DNA from: Proteobacteria bacterium SG_bin9
GTDB taxonomy: Bacteria; Pseudomonadota; Alphaproteobacteria; Rhizobiales; Xanthobacteraceae
DNA length: 48,855 bases
Reading direction: 5' to 3'
NCBI GenBank assembly: GCA_002083525.1
Contig: LWDM01000021.1
Span: forward strand, 1 to 48,855
The notes beneath the pieces are model-generated. The model had not been told where the DNA came from. It saw nothing but the letters and a program-made list of their open reading frames with translations, and did not search any database. This document shows positions 33,775-43,318 of this stretch, piece by piece (position 1 is the stretch's first letter; every line of letters begins with the position of its first letter). Both the position numbers and the translations under genes were made by a program.

Positions 33775-35412
33775 CTATTCCGACACCGCGCCCGCAGGCG
33801 CCGTCTCCAACCGGAACGCGGCCGCGAACAGCGCGCGTGTATAATCCGACGTCGGATTCTTGAAGAGCTGCGCTGCTGGCCCCTCTTCCACCACCTTGCC
33901 ATGGCGCATCACGATCAGATGGCTGGCGAGCGAGGCCACCACACGCAGATCGTGGGAAATAAACATGTAGGTGAGATCGCGCTTGCGCTGCAGATCGCGC
34001 AGCAGATCGACCATCTGCGCTTGGAACAGCATGTCCAGCGCGCTGGTCGGCTCGTCCAGCACGACGAAATCGGGTTCGAGCACCACAGCGCGCGCAATGC
34101 TGATGCGCTGGCGCTGGCCGCCCGAGAACTCATGCGGGTAGCGGAAGCGGGTTTCCGGATCGAGACCGACATCGCGCAACGCCTTGACGACACGCGCCTC
34201 GCGTTCCTCATCGGAGAGCGACGGCTGATGCACGCCGAGTCCCTCGGCGATGATATCGCCGACCGACATGCGCGGGCTGAGCGCGCCAAAAGGATCCTGA
34301 AAAACGATCTGCATGTCGCGGCGGAACGGCTGCATTTCCTTGAAGCGCAGACCCTGGATATCCTTGCCGAGGAAGACGATCGGACCGTTCGAAGAAATCA
34401 GCCGCAGCAGCGCCAGTCCGAGCGTCGTCTTGCCGGAACCGGACTCGCCGACGACCCCGAGCGTCTCGCCCTTACGAACCGCGAGCTTCACGCCGTCGAC
34501 TGCCTTGATGTGCCCTACAGTACGGCGAAGCAGCCCGCGCTTGATCGGAAACCAGACCTTCAGATCGTCGGTCGCCATCACCACCGGCGCCTGCGGCTGC
34601 GGCGGCGCCGGATCGGGCTTGGGTTCCGCAGCAAGCAACGCCTTCGTGTACGCATGCTGCGGCGAGGTGAACACCTGCTCGACCGGCCCGTGCTCGACGA
34701 TCTTGCCGTTGTTCATGACGCAGACCACATCGGCGATCCGCCGCACGATTCCGAGATCGTGGGTGATGAACAGCAGGCTCATGCGGAGCCGGCGCTGAAT
34801 GTCCGACAGCAGCGACAGAATCTGCGCCTGTACCGTGACGTCGAGCGCGGTGGTCGGCTCGTCCGCTATGAGCAGATCCGGCTCGTTCGCCAGCGCCATG
34901 GCGATCATCACGCGCTGGCGTTGACCGCCGGACAGCTGATGCGGATAGCTGGCGAGCCGTGTTTCCGGCTCCGGAATGCCGACCTGCCGCAGCAGCTCCA
35001 GAGTCCGTTCGCGCGCCATCGTGCCGCGCACGCCGCCGTGCAGCATCAGGATTTCGCCGATCTGCTGCTCGATCGTGTGCAGCGGATTGAGCGATGTCAT
35101 CGGCTCCTGAAAGATGATCGAGATGTCGTTGCCACGAACCTCACGAATCTCATGCTCGGACATGCCGAGCAGTTCGCGCCCCTTGAAATGGATGCTGCCG
35201 GTCGGATGCACCGCAGTCGGATACGGCAGGAGCTTCAACACCGACAGCGCGCTGACCGATTTTCCCGAGCCGGACTCGCCGACGAGCGCAACGCACTGCC
35301 CGCGCTCGATCTTGAATGAAATGCGATCGACCGCGATCGACATGCCGCGCGCGTGACGGAACCCGACCGAGAGATCGCGCACATCGAGCAGCGGCTGGTT
35401 GATTGCATCCAT
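33775..35412 (-). CDS. yejF: YejF-type peptide ABC transporter, fused double ATP-binding protein
   Basis: A 545-residue protein with two ABC domains: Walker A GESGSGKS (45-52) and a second GESGSGKTT (about 324-332), two LSGGQRQR/FSGGQRQR signatures, and two Walker B motifs (LLIADEPTTALD; FVVLDEPTSALD). It corresponds to DppD and DppF in one chain, typical of YejF. Last gene of the importer operon, 14 nt after yejE. Confidence 0.95.
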   Translation of the reverse strand: MDAINQPLLDVRDLSVGFRHARGMSIAVDRISFKIERGQCVALVGESGSGKSVSALSVLKLLPYPTAVHPTGSIHFKGRELLGMSEHEIREVRGNDISIIFQEPMTSLNPLHTIEQQIGEILMLHGGVRGTMARERTLELLRQVGIPEPETRLASYPHQLSGGQRQRVMIAMALANEPDLLIADEPTTALDVTVQAQILSLLSDIQRRLRMSLLFITHDLGIVRRIADVVCVMNNGKIVEHGPVEQVFTSPQHAYTKALLAAEPKPDPAPPQPQAPVVMATDDLKVWFPIKRGLLRRTVGHIKAVDGVKLAVRKGETLGVVGESGSGKTTLGLALLRLISSNGPIVFLGKDIQGLRFKEMQPFRRDMQIVFQDPFGALSPRMSVGDIIAEGLGVHQPSLSDEEREARVVKALRDVGLDPETRFRYPHEFSGGQRQRISIARAVVLEPDFVVLDEPTSALDMLFQAQMVDLLRDLQRKRDLTYMFISHDLRVVASLASHLIVMRHGKVVEEGPAAQLFKNPTSDYTRALFAAAFRLETAPAGAVSE

Positions 35413-35426
35413 TCAAGCGGCTCTCA

Positions 35427-36608
35427 TCATCGGAACGTCTTGCGCGGATCGAAGGCGTCGCGCACCGCCTCACCGATGAAAATCAGCAGCGACAGCATGA
35501 TCGCAACCGAGAAGAAGCCGGTGAAGCCGAGCCATGGCGCCTGCACGTTGGCCTTGCCCTGCGATAGCAGTTCGCCGAGCGACGGCGATCCCGGCGGCAA
35601 GCCGAAGCCGAGGAAGTCGAGCGCTGTCAGCGTCATCACCGATGATGACACGATGAACGGCAAAAAGGTCATGGTCGCCACCATAGCGTTGGGCAGGAGG
35701 TGCCGGAACATGATGGTGCGGCTCGACACGCCGAGCGCGCGCGCCGCGGTAATGTACTCGAAGTTTCGCCCGCGCAGAAATTCCGCACGCACAAGGCCGA
35801 CCAGCGACACCCACGAGAACAGCAGCAAGATCCCGAGCAGCACGAAGAAACCCGGCACCAATACCGATGACAGGATCAAGAGCAGATACAGCGAAGGAAT
35901 GGCAGTCCACACCTCGATGAAACGCTGGAAGCTCAAATCGACCCAGCCGCCGAAATAGCCCTGGATGCCCCCGGCGGCGATGCCGATGATCGAAGAAATC
36001 AGCGTCAAGATCAGGCCGAACAGAACGGAAATGCGGAAGCCATAGATCAGGCGTGCAACGACATCGCGCCCCTGATCGTCAGTCCCGAGCCAGTTGTATT
36101 CGAGGTCGCGGCAGCCCGTCAGGCCCTTCTTCTCCACCACCGCCTTGCATTGCTCTTCGGTGAGAAGCCAGGTCGGCTTCGATGGCGCCGGTGTCGGCAG
36201 ATCGAGATTGTGTGTGCTGTAGGAATAGCGGATCGGCGGCCAGTACATGGTGCCACCCTTCTCCGCGATCAGCTTCTGCAGAAACGGATCGCGGTAGTCC
36301 GCCGCCGTCTCGAAATCGCCACCGAACGTCGTTTCCGAGTAGCTGATGAAAGCCGGCCAATACAGCTTGCCGTCGTATTTGACCAGCCACGGCTTATCGT
36401 TGGCAATCAGTTCAGCAAACAACGAAATCAAGAACAGCGCAGCGAAGATCCAGAACGACCAGTAGCCGCGCCGGTTCGACTTGAAGTTCTGCCAGCGTCT
36501 CTGATTGAGTGGTGACGCACGAAACCCGTGCGCGATCGGCGGCACGGCCTCGCCGAGCGGCGAGACCGACGTCGTTTCAGGGGGCGGCTGCTGCAAGGTG
36601 ACCGACAT
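35427..36608 (-). CDS. yejE: YejE-type peptide ABC transporter permease
   Basis: This 393-residue inner-membrane protein has a first helix at about 50-70, a long periplasmic insert of about 110 residues (YDGKLYWPAFISYSETTFGGD onward) typical of YejE, and the DppC-like permease core with the EAA loop AARALGVSSRTIMFRHLLPNA. The ATG overlaps the yejB stop (TGATG). Upstream in-frame residues from 36650 are not used. Confidence 0.95.
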   Translation of the reverse strand: MSVTLQQPPPETTSVSPLGEAVPPIAHGFRASPLNQRRWQNFKSNRRGYWSFWIFAALFLISLFAELIANDKPWLVKYDGKLYWPAFISYSETTFGGDFETAADYRDPFLQKLIAEKGGTMYWPPIRYSYSTHNLDLPTPAPSKPTWLLTEEQCKAVVEKKGLTGCRDLEYNWLGTDDQGRDVVARLIYGFRISVLFGLILTLISSIIGIAAGGIQGYFGGWVDLSFQRFIEVWTAIPSLYLLLILSSVLVPGFFVLLGILLLFSWVSLVGLVRAEFLRGRNFEYITAARALGVSSRTIMFRHLLPNAMVATMTFLPFIVSSSVMTLTALDFLGFGLPPGSPSLGELLSQGKANVQAPWLGFTGFFSVAIMLSLLIFIGEAVRDAFDPRKTFR

Positions 36609-37717
36609 CAAACTTCCCGTGCTTCGAAATCGATGCGCGGATCGATCCACATGTAGGTGAGGTCGGCGATCAGATTCACGATCAAGCCGACCAGCGAGAA
36701 GATGAACAGCGTGCCGAACACCACCGGGTAATCACGGTTGAGCACACTCTCGAAGCCGAGCAATCCCAATCCATCGAGGGAAAAGATCGTCTCGATCAGG
36801 AGCGAGCCGGAAAAGAACGCGTGGATGAATGCTCCCGGGAATCCCGCGATCACGATCAGCATGGCGTTGCGGAACACGTGCCCGTAGAGGACCTGCCGCT
36901 CGGTGCAGCCCTTGGCGCGCGCCGTCATCACGTATTGTTTGCGGATTTCGTCCAGGAACGAGTTTTTGGTCAGCAGCGTCATGGTCGCGAACGCGCCGAG
37001 CGCCATCGACACCAGCGGCAATGTCAGATGCCAGAAATAATCGGCAACCTTGCCGTACCAGGGCAGCTGCGCCCAGTTATCCGACGTCAATCCGCGCAGC
37101 GGGAAGAAATCGAAGAACGAGCCGCCGGCGAACAGAATGATGAGCAGGATCGCAAACAGGAATCCGGGAATCGCAAAACCGATGATGATCACGCCCGACG
37201 TCCACACATCGAAGCGCGAGCCATCCTGCACAGCCTTGCGCACGCCGAGCGGGATCGAAATCAGATAGGTGAGCAGCGTCATCCAGATGCCGAGCGACAT
37301 CGAGACCGGCAGCTTCTCCTTGATCAGCTGAAGGACGCTGACATCGCGGAAGTAGCTCTTGCCGAAGTCGAACCGCGCGAAATTCCACAGCATCAGGAAG
37401 AAGCGTTCATGCGCGGGCTTGTCGAAGCCGAACTGCTGTTCGAGGCTCTTGATGAAGGCCGGATCGAGCCCCTGCGCACCGCGATACTTCGAATTGACCG
37501 CGTCGTTCGTCGCCCCGACCTGCGCGCGCGAACCGAAGTCGCCGCCGGACGATCCGGAGATGCGCGAACTCGCGCCGGTATCCGCGCCGCTGAGCTGCGC
37601 GATCACGCGCTCGACCGGGCCACCCGGCGCGAACTGAACCACGACAAACGAGACAAACAGAATGCCCAGCAGCGTGGGCACCATCAGCAGAATGCGGCGG
37701 GCGATATAGGCGGTCAT
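36608..37717 (-). CDS. yejB: YejB-type peptide ABC transporter permease
   Basis: At 369 aa it starts YIARRILLMVPTLLGILFVSF, has a 60-residue periplasmic insert (about 35-100), five further helices and the EAA loop TARAKGCTERQVLYGHVFRNA. It forms the channel with YejE. The ATG overlaps the stop of the preceding binding-protein gene (ATGA). Confidence 0.95.
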   Translation of the reverse strand: MTAYIARRILLMVPTLLGILFVSFVVVQFAPGGPVERVIAQLSGADTGASSRISGSSGGDFGSRAQVGATNDAVNSKYRGAQGLDPAFIKSLEQQFGFDKPAHERFFLMLWNFARFDFGKSYFRDVSVLQLIKEKLPVSMSLGIWMTLLTYLISIPLGVRKAVQDGSRFDVWTSGVIIIGFAIPGFLFAILLIILFAGGSFFDFFPLRGLTSDNWAQLPWYGKVADYFWHLTLPLVSMALGAFATMTLLTKNSFLDEIRKQYVMTARAKGCTERQVLYGHVFRNAMLIVIAGFPGAFIHAFFSGSLLIETIFSLDGLGLLGFESVLNRDYPVVFGTLFIFSLVGLIVNLIADLTYMWIDPRIDFEAREV

Positions 37718-39609
37718 GGCGCTTTGGTCTGCTCAGAGCGTGCGGCCTTTTCGGTCACCGACCACCACAGGTCAGGAACGCCAGGCCCATTCATGTAGCG
37801 TGGGATCGCCGCCGGATGGCCGAAGACATCCCAGTACGCGGTGCGATGTCGCGACGAATACCAGTGCGGCACCCAATAGCGTCCGGCGCGGAAGACGCGA
37901 TCGAAGGCGCGGCACGCGATCGTCAATTCTTCGCGCGAGTTGGCGCCGATGATCAGCTCGATCAGCGAATCGATGGCCGGATTGGCGACGCCCGCGAGAT
38001 TTTGCGTGCCCTTGATCGCCGCCGCCTGCGACGAGAAATATGTCCGCAGACCGTCGCCCGGCGTCGACGCCATCGAGAACCGCTGCGGCGTCATGTCGAA
38101 ATCGAAATCGTCGACACGCGCCCGGTACTGCACCGGATCGACCATGCGCAGCGACGCATCGATGCCGAGCACGCCCAGGTTCTTGATGTAGAGCATGTGA
38201 TGCGGCTGGAACGTCGGCTCGTCGAGCAGGAATTCGATCCGGAATACCTCGCCATTCGGCAAGAGACGCTTACCGTCCTTGATAGGACAACCGGCCTCCT
38301 GCAACATCTGCGACGCCTTGCGCAGCAACGCACGATCCTGCCCGGAGCCATCGGACGCGGGCGGCGTGAACGGCGCGCCGAACACCTCGTCCGGCACTTG
38401 ACCGCGGAAGGGTTCGAGGAGCTTCAGCTCTTCGGGAGGCGGCGTTCCCGTCGCCATCAGGTTCGAGTTCTGGAACGGCGAGTGCGTCCGCGCGTAGGCG
38501 CCGTACATGAGCGACTTGTTGGTCCACTCGAAATCGAAGGCATTGATCAGTGCATCGCGGACGCGCACGTCCTTGAACTTCTCGCGCCGCGTGTTGATGA
38601 ACCAACCCTGGGCGCCGGACGGCGTTTCATCCGGCAGCACTTCCTGCTTGACCCGGCCGTCCTTGATCGCCGGGAAATCGTAGCGCGTGCTCCACACGCG
38701 CGCGGTGAACTCCTCGCGGAAGAGGTAGTTGCGGCCGGTGAAACCTTCGAAAGCCACCTCGCGATCCCGATAGAATTCGTAGCGGATCACGTCGAAATTG
38801 TTCTGCCCGCGCGAGACCGGGAGATCTGCGCCCCACCAATCCTTCACGCGCTCGTACTCGATGTAGCGGCCGGCTTCAAAGCGGCTGACCTTGTAAGGTC
38901 CGCAGCCGAGCGGAATCTCCAGCGTCGATTCATCGAACGGCCGCTTCTCGTAATAGGCGCGCGAGAGCACAGGCAGGCTCGCAACATAGAGCGGAACGTC
39001 GCGGCCCCGCTTCGGTGCAAACGAGACCACCACCGTCGCATCGTCCCGTGCTTCGGCCTTTTCCACATCCCGCATCTGCTGCTGGATGATCGCGTGCCCC
39101 TTGGCCTTGAGAATATTCAGCGAGAACGCCACGTCGTGCGCCGTGAGCTTGCTGCCGTCGTGGAAACGGGCTTCGGGCCGCAGCGTGAACGTGTAGACCA
39201 GCTTGTCGGCGGACACCGCAATCGACTTCGCAACAAGTCCGTACATCGCATCGGGCTCGTCACCGGCGCGCACCATCAGCGTCGCAAAGGTCAGGCCCAT
39301 ACCGATGGCGCCGTCACCCTTGAGGATGTAGGCGTTGAGCGAGTTGAAGGTGTGGAACGATTGATTGTAGGCGCGGCGCGACGGAATCGTCGAAAACGTG
39401 CCGCCCTTCGGCGCATTGACGTTGACGTAGTCGAAGTTCTTGAAGTCCGCCGGATACTTCAGATCGCCGAAGATCGACAGCCCGTGCGAGCTTTCGCTCG
39501 TTTGTGCGAGCCCCTGCGAAGACGGAATCAGTGCGCAACTGGCTACACCCGCACCGAGCGCGAGAGCCTGCCGGCGCGTGATGGCTCTCGGGCGAATGAA
39601 CTTCGTCAA
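37714..39609 (-). CDS. Extracellular peptide-binding protein, second copy (YejA/YepA-like)
   Basis: This 631-residue SBP_bac_5 protein has a twin-arginine-type signal (ITRRQALALGAGVASCAL), then the YejA-like opening LSIFGDLKYPADFKNFDYVN and the cluster-C features KGGTFSTIP and GCGPYKVSRFEAGRYIEY. I use TTG 39609, which overlaps the stop of the first binding-protein gene and has AGGCAGGCG upstream; no ATG fits. It is as long as its neighbour but clearly different in sequence, so the importer probably has two receptors of different specificity. Confidence 0.9.
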   Translation of the reverse strand: MTKFIRPRAITRRQALALGAGVASCALIPSSQGLAQTSESSHGLSIFGDLKYPADFKNFDYVNVNAPKGGTFSTIPSRRAYNQSFHTFNSLNAYILKGDGAIGMGLTFATLMVRAGDEPDAMYGLVAKSIAVSADKLVYTFTLRPEARFHDGSKLTAHDVAFSLNILKAKGHAIIQQQMRDVEKAEARDDATVVVSFAPKRGRDVPLYVASLPVLSRAYYEKRPFDESTLEIPLGCGPYKVSRFEAGRYIEYERVKDWWGADLPVSRGQNNFDVIRYEFYRDREVAFEGFTGRNYLFREEFTARVWSTRYDFPAIKDGRVKQEVLPDETPSGAQGWFINTRREKFKDVRVRDALINAFDFEWTNKSLMYGAYARTHSPFQNSNLMATGTPPPEELKLLEPFRGQVPDEVFGAPFTPPASDGSGQDRALLRKASQMLQEAGCPIKDGKRLLPNGEVFRIEFLLDEPTFQPHHMLYIKNLGVLGIDASLRMVDPVQYRARVDDFDFDMTPQRFSMASTPGDGLRTYFSSQAAAIKGTQNLAGVANPAIDSLIELIIGANSREELTIACRAFDRVFRAGRYWVPHWYSSRHRTAYWDVFGHPAAIPRYMNGPGVPDLWWSVTEKAARSEQTKAP

Positions 39610-41501
39610 GAGCGCCTGCCTGTCTTGGCTGCCTTGGCGGAATCGTACCACCACAGCGCCGGCCAGCCGGAGCGGGCGAACCTCGGCAACGGCTCGGCGT
39701 GGCTGAACCGATCCCAGCGCGCCGTGCGGAGATACGAATAGGTGAAATGCGGAACGACGTAGTAGTTCCACAACAACACGCGATCGAGCGCCTTCGTCGC
39801 AGCCACCAGCGTTGCGCGATCCTTGGCGAAGATAACCTTCTCGATCAGATGATCGATGGCTGGGTGCTTGATGCCGATGAGATTGCGCGAACCGGGACGG
39901 TCGGCGGCAGCCGATCCCCAGAAATCGCGCTGCTCGTTGCCGGGCGACAGCGATTGCCCCCAGCTGTTTGCGATGATGTCGAAATCGAAATTGCGGACAC
40001 GGTTCTCGTACTGCGCATCGTCGACGCGGCGGACCGAGACGGTGATGCCGAGCCGCTCCAGCGCGGGCTTGTAAAACAACACGATCCGCTCGAAGGCCGG
40101 GCTTTCGATCAGAAATTCGACCGCCAACGGCTTGCCGTCCTTGACGAGCTTTTGGTCGACGACCTCGTAACCCGCTTCCTTCAAGAGACGTGTCGCGTTG
40201 CGCAAATTGTTGCGCACGTTTTCCGGATTGCCACCGACGGGATTCTCATAGGGCTTCGCCAGGATCTCCGGTGGAACGTGGTCATAGACCTCTCGCAGAA
40301 ATGGAACTTCGTCGCCCTGCGGAACGCCGGATGACGCGAGTTCGTTGCCTTCAAAGTAGCTGTTGATGCGGCGATACTGGCCGTAGAACAGCTGCTTGTT
40401 CATTTCCTCAAAATCGAACGCATAGTTGAAGGCGCGGCGGACCCGCTTGTCCTTGAACATGTCGCGGCGGATGTTAAACGCGAAGCCCTGCATCCGGCCG
40501 GAGTCGCGTAGCTCGAACTCCTGGCGAACGACGCGTTTTTCCGTAACAGCCGGAAAATCGTAAGCCGTCGCCCAGCTCTTCGCCGACGACTCATTGACCC
40601 AGTCGGCTTGATCGGCCTTGAACGCTTCGAGCGAAACGGTGGTGTCGCGATAGTACTCGTAGCGAAGCTCATCGATATTGTATTGGCCGATGCGGACCGG
40701 AAGCTTTTCGCCCCAGTAATCTTTCACCCGCTCGAGCGTAATCGAGCGGCCGGCCACGAAATCCTTGATGCGATAGGGGCTGGAGCCGAGCGGCTTCTCG
40801 AGCGTCGTTGCGCTGATGTCGCGCTTGCGGCCCTCTGCATCGGTGCCCTCCCACCAATGCTTCGGCAGCACCGGAAGCTGGCCGACGATCTGTGGCAATT
40901 CGCGATTGCCCGGTCCATCGAACGTAAACTTGATATCGCGCTCGCCGCTCTTCTCGGCCTTGACCACATGGCTGTAGTAGGCGCTGCGGCTGGGATTGAG
41001 CTTCTTGAAGCTGTCGAACGAGAAGACCACGTCTTCGGGCGTCACCGGCTTGCCGTCATGCCAGCGCGCTTCCTTGCGCAAGCGATAGATGACCCAGGAG
41101 TAGTCGGCGGGATGGGAGACGCTTTCGGCGAGCAATCCGTACTCGGTCGAAATTTCGTCCTGCGACTCCGTCATCAGCGTTTCGTAGATCAGGCCCGACG
41201 CACCGCCATACGCGCCCTTTACTCCGGCAACCACGAGGTTGAAGCTGTCGAAGGTGCCGATCGAAATCTGCCGTGCGATACCGCCTTTCGGTGCATCGGG
41301 ATTGACGTAATCGAAGCGGGCAAACCCTGCCGGATACTTGACCTCGCCGAACAGCGAGAGCGCGTGATACCAGGGCGCTTCGGTTGCCGCCGCCTGAGCC
41401 TGTGCGGTCGCGATCAGCGGCGCATCCACGGCCGGTGCGATGATCGGCGCGGCTGCAATCACAGCGCCGCTTTGCAAAAAACGTCGTCGGGAAATGCTCA
41501 A
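39606..41501 (-). CDS. yejA: Extracellular peptide-binding protein, first copy (YejA-like)
   Basis: This 631-residue periplasmic binding protein has a Tat signal (SISRRRFLQSGAVIAAAP), the mature opening ALSLFGEVKYPAGFARFDYVN and the SBP_bac_5 fold (RKEARWHDGKPVTPEDVVFS; SSPYRIKDFVAGRSITLERV). The start is TTG 41501 after GAGG at -9. It is the first gene of the importer; no terminator separates it from the second binding protein. Which copy is the true YejA orthologue is uncertain. Confidence 0.92.
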   Translation of the reverse strand: MSISRRRFLQSGAVIAAAPIIAPAVDAPLIATAQAQAAATEAPWYHALSLFGEVKYPAGFARFDYVNPDAPKGGIARQISIGTFDSFNLVVAGVKGAYGGASGLIYETLMTESQDEISTEYGLLAESVSHPADYSWVIYRLRKEARWHDGKPVTPEDVVFSFDSFKKLNPSRSAYYSHVVKAEKSGERDIKFTFDGPGNRELPQIVGQLPVLPKHWWEGTDAEGRKRDISATTLEKPLGSSPYRIKDFVAGRSITLERVKDYWGEKLPVRIGQYNIDELRYEYYRDTTVSLEAFKADQADWVNESSAKSWATAYDFPAVTEKRVVRQEFELRDSGRMQGFAFNIRRDMFKDKRVRRAFNYAFDFEEMNKQLFYGQYRRINSYFEGNELASSGVPQGDEVPFLREVYDHVPPEILAKPYENPVGGNPENVRNNLRNATRLLKEAGYEVVDQKLVKDGKPLAVEFLIESPAFERIVLFYKPALERLGITVSVRRVDDAQYENRVRNFDFDIIANSWGQSLSPGNEQRDFWGSAAADRPGSRNLIGIKHPAIDHLIEKVIFAKDRATLVAATKALDRVLLWNYYVVPHFTYSYLRTARWDRFSHAEPLPRFARSGWPALWWYDSAKAAKTGRRS

Positions 41502-41809
41502 GAACCGGACCTCGTGATCGTGGAAAAGGACATCGAACGCAGCTGAAGGTACGGACGAAAACGAGAAACAGCGTCAAAGCGGATTATGTCCGTTTTTCGA
41601 GGGGATACCACCCCGTTTCCGGCACCCTTGCGACGAAACGCCCTATCACCGTCCAACGGGATAATTCCGGAACCGCCTGCGCCGGAAGCCCATCTCGATT
41701 CGGCATTGTCGTGATCGCGCGCGGCTCGCGCAATCTTGAACATAAAGAAACGGCCGAACCATCGCTGGTTCGGCCGTTCTTGTGGTTCTAAATTTTCAGC
41801 AATGATCGC
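41502..41809. other. Intergenic region upstream of the peptide importer
   Basis: This 308-bp stretch holds the cytochrome terminator (41749-41778) and should hold the promoter of the importer. I see only a TTCCGG/CCGGAA inverted repeat (41665-41687) and no convincing promoter or small gene. Confidence 0.5.
41749..41778 (-). terminator. Terminator of the cytochrome c gene
   Basis: AACGGCCGAACCA (41749-41761) pairs with TGGTTCGGCCGTT (41766-41778) around TCGC; the minus strand continues TTTCTTT. It lies 32 bp after the stop. Confidence 0.8.
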
Positions 41810-42361
41810 TTACTTCTTTGCAGCGACCAGACGCGGCGTCGGATTGTCTGCCAGGGTCCGGAGGTAATCGATCACGTCGGCTCGCTCGCTGTCCTTGGTG
41901 ATGCCGGCGAAAGCCATGTTGGTGCCGGGAATGTAGCCCTTCGGCGACAGCAGGAATTTGTTCAGACCGTCGAAGTCCCACTTGCCAGGCTTGGCCTTGA
42001 TGCCTGCGGAATAGTTGAAGCCCGCATGGCCTGCATGGTCGCGGCCGACGACGCCGAACAGGTTCGGACCGACGCGGTTCGGGCCACCCTTCTCGAAGGT
42101 GTGGCAAGCCGCGCACTTCTTGGCCGCAGTCGCGCCGCGCTCGGCGGACGCGCTGGCGAGCAGCGTCTCGATCGGCTCCGCAGGCGCTGCCGGCGCCGCA
42201 GGACCACCACCCTTGCTGGTCTCCTTGGCGACGATCTCGAAGCCGGGCTTCTCGATCTTGCCGTGCGAGAAGATGGCGCCGGCCGCGATATTGGTGACCA
42301 GAAGGGTGAGGCAGGTTGCCAGCACCGCGCCCATGATCTTGTTGAGTTCGAAGGAGTCCAT
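41810..42361 (-). CDS. cycM: CycM-like membrane-anchored cytochrome c
   Basis: This 183-residue protein has an uncleaved N-terminal helix (MGAVLATCLTLLVTNIAAGA), an Ala/Pro linker (about 50-66), and a class I cytochrome c domain with heme motif CAACH (83-87) and axial Met149 (PGTNMAFAG). In Bradyrhizobium, CycM carries electrons from the bc1 complex to the aa3 oxidase. Sequence and architecture fit. It diverges from kdsB, with 203 bp between them. Confidence 0.92.
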   Translation of the reverse strand: MDSFELNKIMGAVLATCLTLLVTNIAAGAIFSHGKIEKPGFEIVAKETSKGGGPAAPAAPAEPIETLLASASAERGATAAKKCAACHTFEKGGPNRVGPNLFGVVGRDHAGHAGFNYSAGIKAKPGKWDFDGLNKFLLSPKGYIPGTNMAFAGITKDSERADVIDYLRTLADNPTPRLVAAKK

Positions 42362-42564
42362 AACGGCTCAGGCTCCAAGCCAGATTAAGAAGACGGACCG
42401 GCGGAACGGCCCCTTTTGATACACCCGCGCAGCGTAAGGTGCGCCGCGGTAATGACAGGCCGATGAGATAACGGTTTGCCCATGCTCTGGCAACCCGTAT
42501 AACCGCGCGGATCGTTGAAAAAACCTGCTAATTCCTCATCATTCTCAGCCGCTTGCCGCACCCG

Positions 42565-43311
42565 ATGCCCCTGTCCGATACCCTCGTGCTGATCCCGGCC
42601 CGGATGGCGGCGACCCGCCTTCCCGGCAAGCCATTGAAGGATATCAATGGCCTGCCGATGATCGTGCACGTCATGCGGCGGGCGATGGAGGCCGAAGTGG
42701 GCCGCGTGGCGGTCGCAACCGATTCGCCGGAGATTGCGGCAGCGGTCGAAAACCACGGCGGCGAAGCAGTGATGACGCGCGCCGATCACCCGTCCGGCTC
42801 AGACCGGATTTTCGAGGCGCTCGGCAAGATCGATGGCGAAAACCGCGTCGCGACCATCATCAACGTGCAGGGCGACCTGCCAACCATTGCGGCGGCGGAC
42901 ATCCGTGCCGTGGTGACGCCGTTCGCCGATCCCGCCGTCGATATCTCCACGCTCGCCGCGGTCATCCGCAAGGACGACGAGCACACCAACCCGAATGTAG
43001 TGAAGCTTGTCGGCACCTCCGCCGGAGAAAACCGCCTGCGCGCGCTCTATTTCACCCGCGCCACGGCGCCGGCCAACGACGGACCGCGCTATCACCACAT
43101 CGGCCTTTACGCCTACCGCCGCGCAGCGCTGACGCGCTTTGTCGCCCTTGCCCCCTCGCCGCTGGAGCAGCGTGAGAAGCTCGAACAGCTCCGGGCGCTC
43201 GAAGCCGGCATGCGGATCGACGCAATGATCGTTGACTCGGTGCCGCTGGGGGTCGATACGCCTGACGATCTTGAGACGGCCCGCCGCATGCTTTCGGGCT
43301 CACCACATTAA
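42565..43311 (+). CDS. kdsB: 3-deoxy-manno-octulosonate cytidylyltransferase (CMP-KDO synthetase)
   Basis: This 248-residue enzyme activates KDO with CTP for lipopolysaccharide core synthesis. The family motifs are TLVLIPARMAATRLPGKPL at the N-terminus, ATDSPEI, ADHPSGSDRI, NVQGDLP and HHIGLYAYRR. ATG 42565 gives MPLSDT; a TTG at 42553 is possible; neither has a clear ribosome-binding site. The next gene begins 7 nt after its stop. Confidence 0.96.
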   Translation: MPLSDTLVLIPARMAATRLPGKPLKDINGLPMIVHVMRRAMEAEVGRVAVATDSPEIAAAVENHGGEAVMTRADHPSGSDRIFEALGKIDGENRVATIINVQGDLPTIAAADIRAVVTPFADPAVDISTLAAVIRKDDEHTNPNVVKLVGTSAGENRLRALYFTRATAPANDGPRYHHIGLYAYRRAALTRFVALAPSPLEQREKLEQLRALEAGMRIDAMIVDSVPLGVDTPDDLETARRMLSGSPH

Positions 43312-43318
43312 CGAGCAC

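Noticed and set aside
37816..39741. Plus-strand ORF of 641 aa opposite the second peptide-binding protein
   Set aside because: A high-GC antisense shadow; its low-complexity Arg/Glu/Asp/His content matches no family, while the minus-strand gene has clear motifs and operon context.
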